From Elusimicrobiota bacterium (lineage in GTDB: Bacteria; Elusimicrobiota; Endomicrobiia; Endomicrobiales; Endomicrobiaceae): a stretch of 64,000 nt of DNA. Every line of letters starts with the position of its first letter. Within the stretch, counting starts at the first letter, position 1. Of this stretch, positions 44,190-52,034 are shown piece after piece. The position numbers were made by a program, and so were the translations under genes. The notes under the pieces are model-generated. The model was not told where the DNA came from. It searched no databases and was given only the letters and a program-made list of their open reading frames with translations. The stretch covers positions 1-64,000 of the forward strand of contig JAFXSD010000022.1 in assembly GCA_017525905.1 (NCBI GenBank), read 5' to 3'.

Positions 44190-44888
44190 TTATGAAAATA
44201 ATCTTAGTTTTACTACTTTGAAAAGATATTTTATTAAAGTGAAAGGCTTTAATTTTGATTGACCTGAAACTCTTTCCAAAAATGCGATAGGATATTCCTT
44301 AATAATTGCCTTTGTTTTTTTTGTATAGTAGAGCATTTCCGTTACAATAAACGGATCTGAAGCTTTTAGTTTATCTATATATTGTTCTACAATTTCTTTC
44401 TTAAACATTCTGTAACCGGATGTAGCATCTGCAACTTTTACACCTATACAAAACTGTAAATATCTTCTTGAAAGATGACTTACTATTTGTCTTAAGAATC
44501 CTCTTTGTGTATCGGAACCGCCTTTAACATATCTTGAACCGATAACCACATCACAACTGTTAATAAGTTCTCTGAAATCTTTAATATATTTAGGATTGTG
44601 TGAACCGTCACCGTCTAATTCAACAAGATATTTGTAACCTTTTTGTATGCCCCACTTAAAAGCATCTATACCGGCGTACCCTCTGCCTCTTTTTTCTGTT
44701 CTTAACAACAAATGAACTTTGGAATTTTCTTTCTCCATGCCTTCTACAATTTTATATGTCCCGTCGGGAGAAATATCGTCGGCAACAAGAACTTCTATAT
44801 CTTCAACGCCGCAATTTAATATATCGTTTACAACTTTTTTTATGTTTGTTGCTTCGTTATAAGTACAAACAATCGCTAAAGTATCCAT
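44190..44888 (-). CDS. Polyprenol-phosphate mannosyl/glucosyltransferase (DPM1-like GT2)
   Basis: A 232-residue GT2 enzyme of the dolichol-phosphate-mannose-synthase type, which transfers a hexose to a polyprenyl phosphate at the membrane. It has AIVCTYNEATNIKKVV, VLVADDISPDGT, LLRTEKRGRGYAGIDAF, the metal-binding ELDGDGSHNP and the signature DVVIGSRYVKGGS, then ATSGYRMFKKE. No C-terminal transmembrane domain is present, as in the soluble catalytic type. ATG 44888 was chosen: AGAGG lies 6 nt upstream and an ATG 72 nt earlier would overlap the preceding gene with cysteine-rich out-of-family residues. It starts 11 nt after the GT9 stop. Confidence 0.87.
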   Translation of the reverse strand: MDTLAIVCTYNEATNIKKVVNDILNCGVEDIEVLVADDISPDGTYKIVEGMEKENSKVHLLLRTEKRGRGYAGIDAFKWGIQKGYKYLVELDGDGSHNPKYIKDFRELINSCDVVIGSRYVKGGSDTQRGFLRQIVSHLSRRYLQFCIGVKVADATSGYRMFKKEIVEQYIDKLKASDPFIVTEMLYYTKKTKAIIKEYPIAFLERVSGQSKLKPFTLIKYLFKVVKLRLFS

Positions 44889-44899
44889 TTTATCCTCTG

Positions 44900-46033
44900 T
44901 TAATAAATATAAGTTTGTATTGCATCTAAAACATTTTCCACAGAAACTTTGTCCATGCATTTAACTTTTTTATTACAATCCGGTTTATAACAACAATTAC
45001 ATTCCATAGACACTATTTTTATTCCTCTGCCATACATTTCAATTTCATTGTATGATGTAGGTCCGAAAATAGCAACAACATTCTTTTTGAGTCCTAATGC
45101 GGCATGCATTGCCATCGTATCACCGCAAACCACCAAATCACATAAATTTACCATTGCAAAAAATTCCTGCACTGAATTGTCGGTTCCGGTAGAATATACA
45201 TTTTTAATTTTTTGTTTAAGTATTAATTTTATTTCTTCTTCATCATCTTTTCCGCCGAGCAACAATATATTATAACCTTTAGATGATAAAATTTTTATAA
45301 GCTTTATATATTTTTCTATTCTCCATTTTTTCATAACCCATCTTTTTCCGGCACTTGGGTTAATGCCGATAACTTTATTTTTATTCAGTTTTAATGAAGA
45401 TTTTAATTTTTTTGCTTTTTGTTCCGCTTCTTTGGATATAGGAACAACTATTTCATAATTGTCTTTTTTTAGTTCGCAAATGTTTGCCATCCAATATTGG
45501 TAAGTGTGTTTGTTTTCTTTTTTTAAATTGTCATAAGCACTTGTAGGCAACCATTTTTTTGCATACTTATTTGAGCCTATGATTTTTCTTGAAGAATCAA
45601 GATAATAACCTATTATTTTATTTGCAAAAACAAGTTTAGTGAAAGATAAACTTTCAGGTGATAAATCTAAATTTATAACTATATCGTACTTTGTCGAAGA
45701 CAAAAATTCAAAAACTTTGTTATCGTTAGGAATAATAATATCTATATATTTGTTACCAACCAAAACATCAACGTTTTTTTTGTCTACCAGCCAATCTATC
45801 GTGGAATTTTTATATTTTTCTTTTAATCCTTCCAATATAAAAGTTGTTCTTAAAACATCTCCCATTGCTCCTAATTTAACAATCAAAATTTTTGTCTGTT
45901 TTGTTCTTTTGTTTATCGAAATATACTTTTTACAGGAAGAGCATACGAAAGCATTTTCCTTTTGATATTTACAAGGTCTGTCTAAAGGAAAGTTAATACA
46001 ATCTGAATATAATTTGTAATTTGTTTTTTTCAT
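44900..46033 (-). CDS. Glycosyltransferase family 9 (ADP-heptose:LPS heptosyltransferase-like)
   Basis: The 377-residue GT-B protein belongs to family 9, which adds heptose or similar sugars to the lipopolysaccharide core. Typical phrases are ILIVKLGAMGDVLRTTFIL (about residues 50-68), IGINPSAGKRWVMKKW, NILLLGGKDDEEEI, and the nucleotide-sugar site LVVCGDTMAMHAALGLKKNV with FGPTS. The N-terminus has a four-cysteine pattern (CINF, C-KYQ, CSSC) and the C-terminus a second (CNCCYKPDC, CMD), so it may carry zinc. The start at 46033 is preferred over one 48 nt upstream, which falls in the divergent promoter region. The TGCTAAAAT before it ends 8 nt from the ATG. It is in one unit with the DPM1-like gene. 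Confidence 0.87.
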   Translation of the reverse strand: MKKTNYKLYSDCINFPLDRPCKYQKENAFVCSSCKKYISINKRTKQTKILIVKLGAMGDVLRTTFILEGLKEKYKNSTIDWLVDKKNVDVLVGNKYIDIIIPNDNKVFEFLSSTKYDIVINLDLSPESLSFTKLVFANKIIGYYLDSSRKIIGSNKYAKKWLPTSAYDNLKKENKHTYQYWMANICELKKDNYEIVVPISKEAEQKAKKLKSSLKLNKNKVIGINPSAGKRWVMKKWRIEKYIKLIKILSSKGYNILLLGGKDDEEEIKLILKQKIKNVYSTGTDNSVQEFFAMVNLCDLVVCGDTMAMHAALGLKKNVVAIFGPTSYNEIEMYGRGIKIVSMECNCCYKPDCNKKVKCMDKVSVENVLDAIQTYIY

Positions 46034-46041
46034 ATTTGTTA

Positions 46042-46050
46042 ATTTTAGCA
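46042..46050 (-). promoter_or_regulatory. Extended -10 close to the GT9 start codon
   Basis: Minus-strand TGCTAAAAT ends 8 nt before the ATG at 46033. No clear -35 and no Shine-Dalgarno sequence. If used, transcription would begin about at the ATG. Confidence 0.35.
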
Positions 46051-46148
46051 AATTGTTTGAAAAAAAAATAGGTGAAAACAAAATATTCTGCTGTTTTTTA
46101 TGCGTTTCATATGTAAAAAGAATAACAAATAATGTAAAATATTACATT

Positions 46149-46904
46149 ATGTTGACAGTAAGAGAACTAACTAAAATTTATAAAAAATTTTCTTCTCTTT
46201 TTCAAAAAGAAGAAGAATTTAAAGCATTAAATAATGTTTCTTTTGAATTAGAAGAAAACAAAGTCCTTTCAATTATCGGAGAAAGCGGTTCGGGGAAAAC
46301 AACTCTTGCTAAAATAATTTGTGCTTTGCTTCCTTATGAAAACGGAGTTGTTGAAATCAATAAAAAAAACATTTTGAATTATACAAGACAAGAACTGTCA
46401 AATACAGTCCAAATGATATTTCAAAATCCGTATTCTTCTTTTAATCCCAAACTTACTATAGGACATTCCTTATTTGAAGCCGTTGATAAAAATATAAATG
46501 ATAAAAAAGAATTTATAAATGAAAAACTTGCACTTGTAGATATGAAAGAGGATGCTGTGTTTGATAAATATCCTCATCAATTTTCCGGCGGGCAAAAACA
46601 AAGATTAGCAATTGCAAGAGCATTATTAAAAAATCCGAAGATTTTAATTGCGGACGAACCTTTTGCTTCACTTGATGTTATAAACCAATCTTTAATAATG
46701 GATATATTTCGTAAAATAAAAAAAGAACAAAAAACAAATATTATATTCATTACACACGATATTTCTTCGGCTTTTAAAATATCGGATAAAATTTTGATAT
46801 TGCAAAACGGAAATATGGTAAAATATGGGGATATTGAAGATATAAAAAAAGATAATAATGAGTATATCAGAGAACTTATAAATGCAACATATTTAATGGA
46901 GTAA
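46149..46904 (+). CDS. ABC transporter ATP-binding protein (oligopeptide/nickel OppF/DppF-like)
   Basis: A complete nucleotide-binding subunit of 251 residues: Walker A GESGSGKTT, Q-loop MIFQNPYSSFNPKL (the extended form of peptide/nickel importers), signature FSGGQKQRLAIARAL, Walker B ILIADEP, D-loop SLDV and the switch His in FITHD. ATG 46149 was chosen (MLTVRELTKIY); an in-frame ATG 96 nt upstream would run into the divergent gene. No permease, binding protein or second ATPase is adjacent, so its partners must be elsewhere. No Shine-Dalgarno sequence; TAAAAT (46135-46140) ends 8 nt before the ATG. Confidence 0.88.
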   Translation: MLTVRELTKIYKKFSSLFQKEEEFKALNNVSFELEENKVLSIIGESGSGKTTLAKIICALLPYENGVVEINKKNILNYTRQELSNTVQMIFQNPYSSFNPKLTIGHSLFEAVDKNINDKKEFINEKLALVDMKEDAVFDKYPHQFSGGQKQRLAIARALLKNPKILIADEPFASLDVINQSLIMDIFRKIKKEQKTNIIFITHDISSAFKISDKILILQNGNMVKYGDIEDIKKDNNEYIRELINATYLME

Positions 46905-46910
46905 ATTAAA

Positions 46911-48365
46911 GTGCTAAAAGAAATTAATGCGGTTATAAAACTTTCTCAAGAGACAAATACCGATGTTTATGTTGTTGGAGGTTATTTAAGGGATTTCTTG
47001 TTAAAAAAGAAGTCTTTGGATATAGATTTGGCCGTATCTAAAAAGTCAGAAGTTTTTGCAAAAAAATTGGCAAAAAATATAAACGGAAAATGTTTTAAAT
47101 TACATGACGACCTGCAAACTTACAGAGTAGCCGTTTTTAATAATCCGGATTTGGAATATATAGATATTTCTCTTATTCAAGGTAAAGATATAAAAGATGA
47201 TTTAACGAGAAGAGATTTTACAATTAATGCATTAGCCTTAAAAATTGAGTGCTTTGATAATATTAAAAAAAATATAATCGATTATTTCGGTGGAATAAAA
47301 GATTTAAAAAAGAAAGAAATAAATGCTGTCTCAAAAACGATTTTTAATGATGATCCTTTGAGAATGTTAAGAGCCTTCAGATTTTCAAGTGAATATAGTT
47401 TTAAAATTTCAAAAGAAACTTTATCTTTAATAAAAAAGTATTCTTCAAAAATTACTAATGTTGCCGGTGAAAGAATAAAGAACGAAATTTTTAGAATATT
47501 AAACAATAAAAAATCTTCAAAATATATTGCAATGATTGATGACTGCGGATTATTGGAAAAAACATTTCCCGTTATAACAAAAATGAAAAAGTCCGCAAAA
47601 AATTTTTATTATCATCCCAAGGGATTATTTCAACATTGTTTTCAAACTTATGAAGCATTGGAAAAAATTTTAATTAAAACAGATAAATATTTCCAAAAAT
47701 CCGTCAATGAATTAGATAAACATTTAAGTGAAAGTTTTTCTGAGTATGTAAATAAAAAAAATCTATTAAAATTTATTGCTCTTTTCCACGATTGTGCAAA
47801 ACCCGAATGTGCCAAAAGAATGGATAATAAAATGAGATTTTTGGGCCATGAAGCATTGGGTGCTAAAAAAACGGCACAAATAATGAAAGAGTTAAAAATG
47901 AGCAATAAGGAAATATCTTATGCAAAAGCAATAATATCAGAACATATGAGACCTTCAAATTTGGCAAAATCCGATGTTATAACAAACAGAGCACAAATGA
48001 GACTTTTTAGAGATATAAAAGAAAATACTCCGGATCTTTTGATATTGGCAATGTCTGATTGGCATTCTTATCAAACTTTAAAAGTGAAAGTATATTCAAA
48101 GAAAGTTTTAAAACAGCAGGAAAAAGCTGTTGCTAAACTGATATTCAATTATTTTGAATTCATCAATAATAAGCCTAAAGATAAAATTGTCGATGGTAAT
48201 GTTTTAATGAAAGAGTTTCATCTTAAGCCCGGGAAAATAATAGGTGATTTGTTGTTGCTAATAAACAATGCTTATGAAGAGGGAAGAATAAAAGATAAGA
48301 AACAAGCGTTGAAATATGCAAAATCTCAATTGACAGTATTAAAGAAAAAACATAAAATTATATAG
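46911..48365 (+). CDS. Class II tRNA nucleotidyltransferase/poly(A)-polymerase family protein without flexible loop, candidate CC-adding enzyme
   Basis: A 484-residue protein with an N-terminal nucleotidyltransferase head: VVGGYLRDFLL, the metal-binding DID in KKSLDIDLAV, RRDFTINALAL, DDPLRMLRAFRF and GERI. A C-terminal HD domain follows (FHDCAKPE, GHEA, SEHMR). Between the DxD strand and RRDFT there are only about a dozen residues after the last beta strand (ISLIQGKDIKDDLT). The R-x-E-x-Y...LEQD flexible loop needed for A addition, present in the second paralogue at 56 kb, is missing, as in known CC-adding enzymes. The GTG start has GGAG 9 nt upstream. It ends 40 nt before tRNA-Gly. Poly(A) polymerase is the alternative. 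Confidence 0.8.
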   Translation: MLKEINAVIKLSQETNTDVYVVGGYLRDFLLKKKSLDIDLAVSKKSEVFAKKLAKNINGKCFKLHDDLQTYRVAVFNNPDLEYIDISLIQGKDIKDDLTRRDFTINALALKIECFDNIKKNIIDYFGGIKDLKKKEINAVSKTIFNDDPLRMLRAFRFSSEYSFKISKETLSLIKKYSSKITNVAGERIKNEIFRILNNKKSSKYIAMIDDCGLLEKTFPVITKMKKSAKNFYYHPKGLFQHCFQTYEALEKILIKTDKYFQKSVNELDKHLSESFSEYVNKKNLLKFIALFHDCAKPECAKRMDNKMRFLGHEALGAKKTAQIMKELKMSNKEISYAKAIISEHMRPSNLAKSDVITNRAQMRLFRDIKENTPDLLILAMSDWHSYQTLKVKVYSKKVLKQQEKAVAKLIFNYFEFINNKPKDKIVDGNVLMKEFHLKPGKIIGDLLLLINNAYEEGRIKDKKQALKYAKSQLTVLKKKHKII

Positions 48366-48405
48366 ACGATAAATTCCGGTAGTTAGTTTATAAATTATTG
48401 TTATT

Positions 48406-48476
48406 GCGGGCATAGTCTAGTGGTAAAACCCGAGCTTCCCAAGCTCGTGATGCGGGTTCGATTCCCGTTGCCCGCT
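48406..48476 (+). tRNA. tRNA-Gly (anticodon CCC)
   Basis: A 71-nt cloverleaf: acceptor GCGGGCA/TGCCCGC with discriminator T (U73, as in bacterial glycine tRNAs), anticodon arm CGAGC-TTCCCAA-GCTCG, T arm CGGGTTCGATTCCCG. CCA is not encoded and a T-run follows. Confidence 0.95.
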
Positions 48477-48555
48477 GTTTTTTTGTGCCGAAAATTAATA
48501 AAATCATAAAAAATTACGACAACACCCTGTCGCAATCATTTTATAAAATATACAA

Positions 48556-48903
48556 ATGAAAATACTCATAGCAGGCAGTAGAACCATAACAAATATTAAT
48601 GTTTTATTAAAAGCAATAAATTTGTCCGGGTATAAAATAACGATTAAAGATGAAATTGTTTCCGGCGGAGCAAGAGGAGTGGATACTTTGGCGGAAATTT
48701 TTGCTAAAAATAATAAAATACCGATAACAATTTTTAAACCGGATTGGAACAAATACGGAAAATCAGCCGGTGTTATAAGAAATTATGAAATGGCAAAATA
48801 TTGTGATATCGGTATTGTTATACATAACGGAAGCAGGGGAAGTCTGAATATGATAAGAAACTTAATTAAGTTCAAAAGAGATTTTTTTGAATATGAAATA
48901 TAA
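48556..48903 (+). CDS. SLOG-fold (YspA/DUF2493-like) protein
   Basis: A 115-residue Rossmann-like protein: KILIAGSRTIT at the N-terminus, EIVSGGARGVDTLAEIFAKN (phosphate-binding loop, residues about 36-55) and RNYEMAKYCDIGIVIHNGSRGS. This is the SLOG superfamily, which binds or processes nucleotide-derived ligands and includes DprA and LOG relatives. Single-domain forms of this type are common but functionally undefined, and are sometimes phage- or defence-associated. The ATG has no Shine-Dalgarno sequence; a TATAAAAT box ends 6 nt upstream, suggesting a leaderless mRNA. CGACA-ACACCC-TGTCG, a 5-bp hairpin, lies about 35 nt upstream. Confidence 0.8.
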   Translation: MKILIAGSRTITNINVLLKAINLSGYKITIKDEIVSGGARGVDTLAEIFAKNNKIPITIFKPDWNKYGKSAGVIRNYEMAKYCDIGIVIHNGSRGSLNMIRNLIKFKRDFFEYEI

Positions 48904-48946
48904 AAATTTATTATAATATAAAAATAATTTTATAAGGAGTAATAAA

Positions 48947-50314
48947 ATGTTGCTTGCACTTGTAATTTTGGTGTCTTTAAATTTAATTTTAATGATTTTG
49001 TTTTTTCTGAAGAATAAAAATTCAAATCAAGATACTATAAATAAAAAGTTTGAAAATTATGAACAGAAATTAGATTCTTACGAAAAAGATTTTAAAGACG
49101 AATTTGAAAGAAGCAGAAGAGAATCTGCCGAGACGGCAAGAGTTTCAAGAAAAGAAAATCAAGAAACATTAATAAATTTTCAAAACTCCATAAATACAAA
49201 ATTTGATACCCTTTCGAAAAACACACAAGAATCTTTGGATAAACAAAAAGAAACGATACAAGAAAATCTTAAAGATATTCAAAACAGCAACGAAAAAAAA
49301 TTAGAACAGGTAAGAACTACCGTAGATGAAAAATTGAAAAACACACAAGATATTTTGGACAAACAAAAAGATTCTGTTCAAACAAGCTTAAAAAATATTC
49401 AGGAAAGTAACGAAAAAAAATTAGAACAAATGAGACTTACCGTAGATGAAAAACTGCAATCTACTTTGGAAAAGAGATTAAATTCTTCTTTTGAACTTGT
49501 AAACAGACAATTAGAATCTGTTCAAAAAGGTTTAGGTGAAATGCAAAATCTTGCAGCAGATGTTGGCGGTTTAAAAAGAGCCTTAACATCCGTAAAAGTT
49601 GCCGGTAACTTGGGTGAAGTTCAGCTTGAATCTTTATTATCTCAAATTTTAACTGTCGCTCAATATGAAAAAAATGCTCATCCAAATCCGTCAAATCCTA
49701 CAGGTGTAGTCGAATTTGCAGTAAAGATTCCATCCAAGGAAAGTCAAAATAAATATATTTATTTGCCGATAGATTCAAAATTTCCTACTGCGGTATATGA
49801 GCAACTTCTTCAAGATTATGAACTTGCGGATAAAACTGCAATAGAAAATGACAAGAAAAAACTCGTATCCGATATAAGAAATTTTGCTAAAGATATTAAA
49901 AACAAATATATTGAGGTTCCTTATACAACGGATTTTGCAGTAATGTTTTTACCTTTTGAAGGTCTTTATTTGGAAGTGTTAAGAATTCCGGGACTTATAC
50001 AACAAATTCAAAATGAATTTTCAATAACTGTTTCTGGTCCGACTACTCTGGGTGCATTTTTGAATAGTTTGCAAATGGGATTTAGAACGCTTGCCATTCA
50101 GGAACAAACAGATTCTGTTTGGAATATTTTGAGAGCTGTAAGAACCGAATTCGGTAAATTTGGAGATGTTTTGGATGCAACAAAGAGAAAATTAGAGAGT
50201 GCAAGTAAAGAAATAGATAATGCCGGTGTAAGAACAAGAGCCATAGAAAGAAAGTTAAGAGATGTTGAAACTTTACCAAAAAATCAAGCTGAAACACTTT
50301 TGGAAAAAATTTAA
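48947..50314 (+). CDS. rmuC: DNA recombination protein RmuC homologue
   Basis: A 455-residue membrane-anchored RmuC. One N-terminal transmembrane helix (residues 2-22) precedes a long coiled coil (about 30-200) and the RmuC nuclease-like domain (about 205-400, starting VAGNLGEVQLESLLSQIL; later PIDSKFPTAVYEQLL, the EVPYTTDFAVMFLPFEGLY stretch and VSGPTTLGAFLNSLQMGF). RmuC limits inversions at short repeats and has been linked to anti-phage defence in some hosts. Within the coiled coil a 40-residue unit is duplicated (KNTQESLDKQ to TTVDEKL, then KNTQDILDKQ to LTVDEKL). The ribosome site AAGGAG fixes the start. Confidence 0.93.
   Translation: MLLALVILVSLNLILMILFFLKNKNSNQDTINKKFENYEQKLDSYEKDFKDEFERSRRESAETARVSRKENQETLINFQNSINTKFDTLSKNTQESLDKQKETIQENLKDIQNSNEKKLEQVRTTVDEKLKNTQDILDKQKDSVQTSLKNIQESNEKKLEQMRLTVDEKLQSTLEKRLNSSFELVNRQLESVQKGLGEMQNLAADVGGLKRALTSVKVAGNLGEVQLESLLSQILTVAQYEKNAHPNPSNPTGVVEFAVKIPSKESQNKYIYLPIDSKFPTAVYEQLLQDYELADKTAIENDKKKLVSDIRNFAKDIKNKYIEVPYTTDFAVMFLPFEGLYLEVLRIPGLIQQIQNEFSITVSGPTTLGAFLNSLQMGFRTLAIQEQTDSVWNILRAVRTEFGKFGDVLDATKRKLESASKEIDNAGVRTRAIERKLRDVETLPKNQAETLLEKI
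49217..49456 (+). repeat. Tandem 120-nt duplication in the RmuC coiled coil
   Basis: Two adjacent 40-codon units, 49217-49336 and 49337-49456, encode nearly identical coiled-coil segments (NSNEKKLEQVRTTVDEKL against ESNEKKLEQMRLTVDEKL). The match extends along the whole unit. Confidence 0.8.
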
Positions 50315-50371
50315 TTCTATAAAATAAATTCTATAAAAATATAAATTATTCGATAAAAACGCAAAGTAATT

Positions 50372-50419
50372 TATACCGAAAACTATGTAAACCATAAAGA
50401 GGAACCAAACCGGTATATG
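50372..50419. promoter_or_regulatory. Inverted repeat between rmuC and pyrR
   Basis: TATACCG (50372-50378) and CGGTATA (50413-50419) are perfect complements flanking a 34-nt loop that holds a smaller TATG/CATA pair. It may be an operator or a weak rmuC terminator. It lacks the conserved PyrR RNA-binding sequence and lies upstream of the likely pyrR promoter. Confidence 0.35.
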
Positions 50420-50421
50420 TT

Positions 50422-50450
50422 TATAAATCATTATTTTTTTTATATAATAT
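50422..50450 (+). promoter_or_regulatory. Likely promoter of pyrR
   Basis: TTTATA (50422-50427), a 17-nt spacer and a perfect TATAAT (50445-50450). The leader to the pyrR ATG is about 22 nt with TAAGGAA as ribosome site, which leaves no room for a PyrR attenuator before pyrR. Confidence 0.5.
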
Positions 50451-50478
50451 GAAACAATAATATGTAAGGAATGTTGTT

Positions 50479-51000
50479 ATGGAAATTTTGAACTCAAATC
50501 AAATAGATTCTAAAATAGAAAATTTAGCGAATGAAATTTTAAAACAAAATATAGATGATATTGTTATCATAGGTATTCAAACAAAAGGTGTTGTTGTTGC
50601 TAAAAGATTATCAAGAAAAATAGAAAATATTAAAAAAATGAAAGAACAAATACCATTCGGCGTGTTGGATATCACTCTTTACAGAGATGATTTGCAGGAA
50701 GCCGGAGCCGATATTCCCACAATAAAAGATACCGATATTCCTTTTGATATAAATAATAAAAATATAATTTTAGTTGACGATGTTTTATATACCGGCAGGA
50801 CAATTCGTTCTGCTTTGGATGTTTTAAAAGATTTCGGCAGACCTAAATCCATAAAATTAGTTGTTTTGGTTGACAGAGGCCATAGAGAACTTCCCATACA
50901 ACCGGATTTTGTAGGTCTTGTGCACCATACAAAAAATGAAGTCTATGTGAATTTGAATACTGAAATTTCCGACAGAGACACTGTTACGATAGAAGAATAG
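50479..51000 (+). CDS. pyrR: PyrR: pyrimidine operon regulator / uracil phosphoribosyltransferase
   Basis: A 173-residue type I phosphoribosyltransferase. PyrR binds UMP/UTP and pyr mRNA in Gram-positive bacteria and often retains uracil phosphoribosyltransferase activity. The PRPP loop IILVDDVLYTGRTIRSAL (about residues 95-112) is complete. GIQTKGVVVAKRL, ITLYRDDLQEAG and LVDRGHRELPIQPDFVG are characteristic of PyrR rather than other phosphoribosyltransferases. It heads pyrR-pyrB-pyrC-pyrK. No PyrR-binding RNA motif was recognised upstream of pyrR or in the 80 nt before pyrB, so RNA regulation is not shown. Confidence 0.92.
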   Translation: MEILNSNQIDSKIENLANEILKQNIDDIVIIGIQTKGVVVAKRLSRKIENIKKMKEQIPFGVLDITLYRDDLQEAGADIPTIKDTDIPFDINNKNIILVDDVLYTGRTIRSALDVLKDFGRPKSIKLVVLVDRGHRELPIQPDFVGLVHHTKNEVYVNLNTEISDRDTVTIEE

Positions 51001-51080
51001 AGCCAATTTGTAATTTGCAGTTTATAATGTCTGTAAAAATGTTGGTAACTGTTTAATTAAATTAAAATAAAGAGGCCAAA

Positions 51081-52034
51081 ATGTCTTTTAACAGAAAAGA
51101 TCTTCTAGGTTTGGAACATTTGGATAAAAAAGAAATTCAAACAATTATTGATGCGGCGAAACCTTTCAAAAATATGTTCACAAGATCAATAAAAAAAGCA
51201 CCTGCTCTTATCGGAAAGACCGTGGTGACATTATTTTATGAACCATCCACAAGGACAAGAACTTCTTTCGAAGTTGCAGCAAAAAGATTATCAGCAGATG
51301 TGGTTAATATCGCAACCGCGACCTCAAGTGTTGTAAAAGGTGAAAGTTTGGTGGATACAGCCAAAACACTTGAAGCCATGAAAGCAGATATTATTATTAT
51401 AAGACATACACTTGCGGGAACACCTGAATTATTGGCAAAAAATTTAAATGCATCAATAATAAATGCCGGTGACGGTTTCCATGAACATCCAACACAAGGA
51501 CTCTTGGATCTTTTTACAATGTATGATAAAAAGAAAAAAATAGAAGGTTTAAAAGTTTTATTGGTGGGCGATATTTTACATAGCAGAGTTGCAAAATCAA
51601 ATATTTGGGCATTAACAAAATTCGGTGCAAAAGTAAGAGTAGTGGGACCGCCGACTTTGATACCGAGGAAAATATCAGAATTAGGAGTAGAAGTTTTTTA
51701 CGATTTGGATGAGGCAATAAGAGATGTTGATGTTATAAATATTTTAAGAATACAAATGGAAAGACAACAAGGAGCTTTTTTCCCTTCTGTTCATGAATAT
51801 ATTGAACTGTATCAAGTAACAAAGGAAAGGCTTGCAAAAGCAAAGCCCGATGTTTTAATTATGCATCCCGGTCCTATGAACAGAGGAATAGAAATAGCAT
51901 CCGAAGTTGCGGATAGTCCGGCAGCAGTTATTAATGAACAGGTAACAAATGGTATTGCCGTCAGGATGGCAGTGTTGCACTTATTGGAATTAGCAAGAAA
52001 TAAACAGGGGAGAAAACATGTTAATTCAAATTAA
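51081..52034 (+). CDS. pyrB: Aspartate carbamoyltransferase catalytic subunit PyrB
   Basis: PyrB joins carbamoyl phosphate and aspartate, the first committed pyrimidine step. It is 317 residues long with the carbamoyl-phosphate loop STRTRTSFE (about residue 56), GDGFHEHPTQGLLDL, LLVGDILHSRVAKSN, ILRIQMERQ and the late HPGPMNRGIE. The length and the lack of an adjacent pyrI agree with an unregulated catalytic trimer. GAGG 7 nt upstream supports the ATG. The last 17 nt overlap pyrC. Confidence 0.96.
   Translation: MSFNRKDLLGLEHLDKKEIQTIIDAAKPFKNMFTRSIKKAPALIGKTVVTLFYEPSTRTRTSFEVAAKRLSADVVNIATATSSVVKGESLVDTAKTLEAMKADIIIIRHTLAGTPELLAKNLNASIINAGDGFHEHPTQGLLDLFTMYDKKKKIEGLKVLLVGDILHSRVAKSNIWALTKFGAKVRVVGPPTLIPRKISELGVEVFYDLDEAIRDVDVINILRIQMERQQGAFFPSVHEYIELYQVTKERLAKAKPDVLIMHPGPMNRGIEIASEVADSPAAVINEQVTNGIAVRMAVLHLLELARNKQGRKHVNSN

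Noticed and set aside
50315-50478. PyrR-controlled RNA attenuator before pyrR
   Set aside because: The inverted repeat at 50372-50419 lacks the conserved PyrR-binding sequence and lies upstream of the best promoter (TATAAT at 50445), so it would not be in the transcript.
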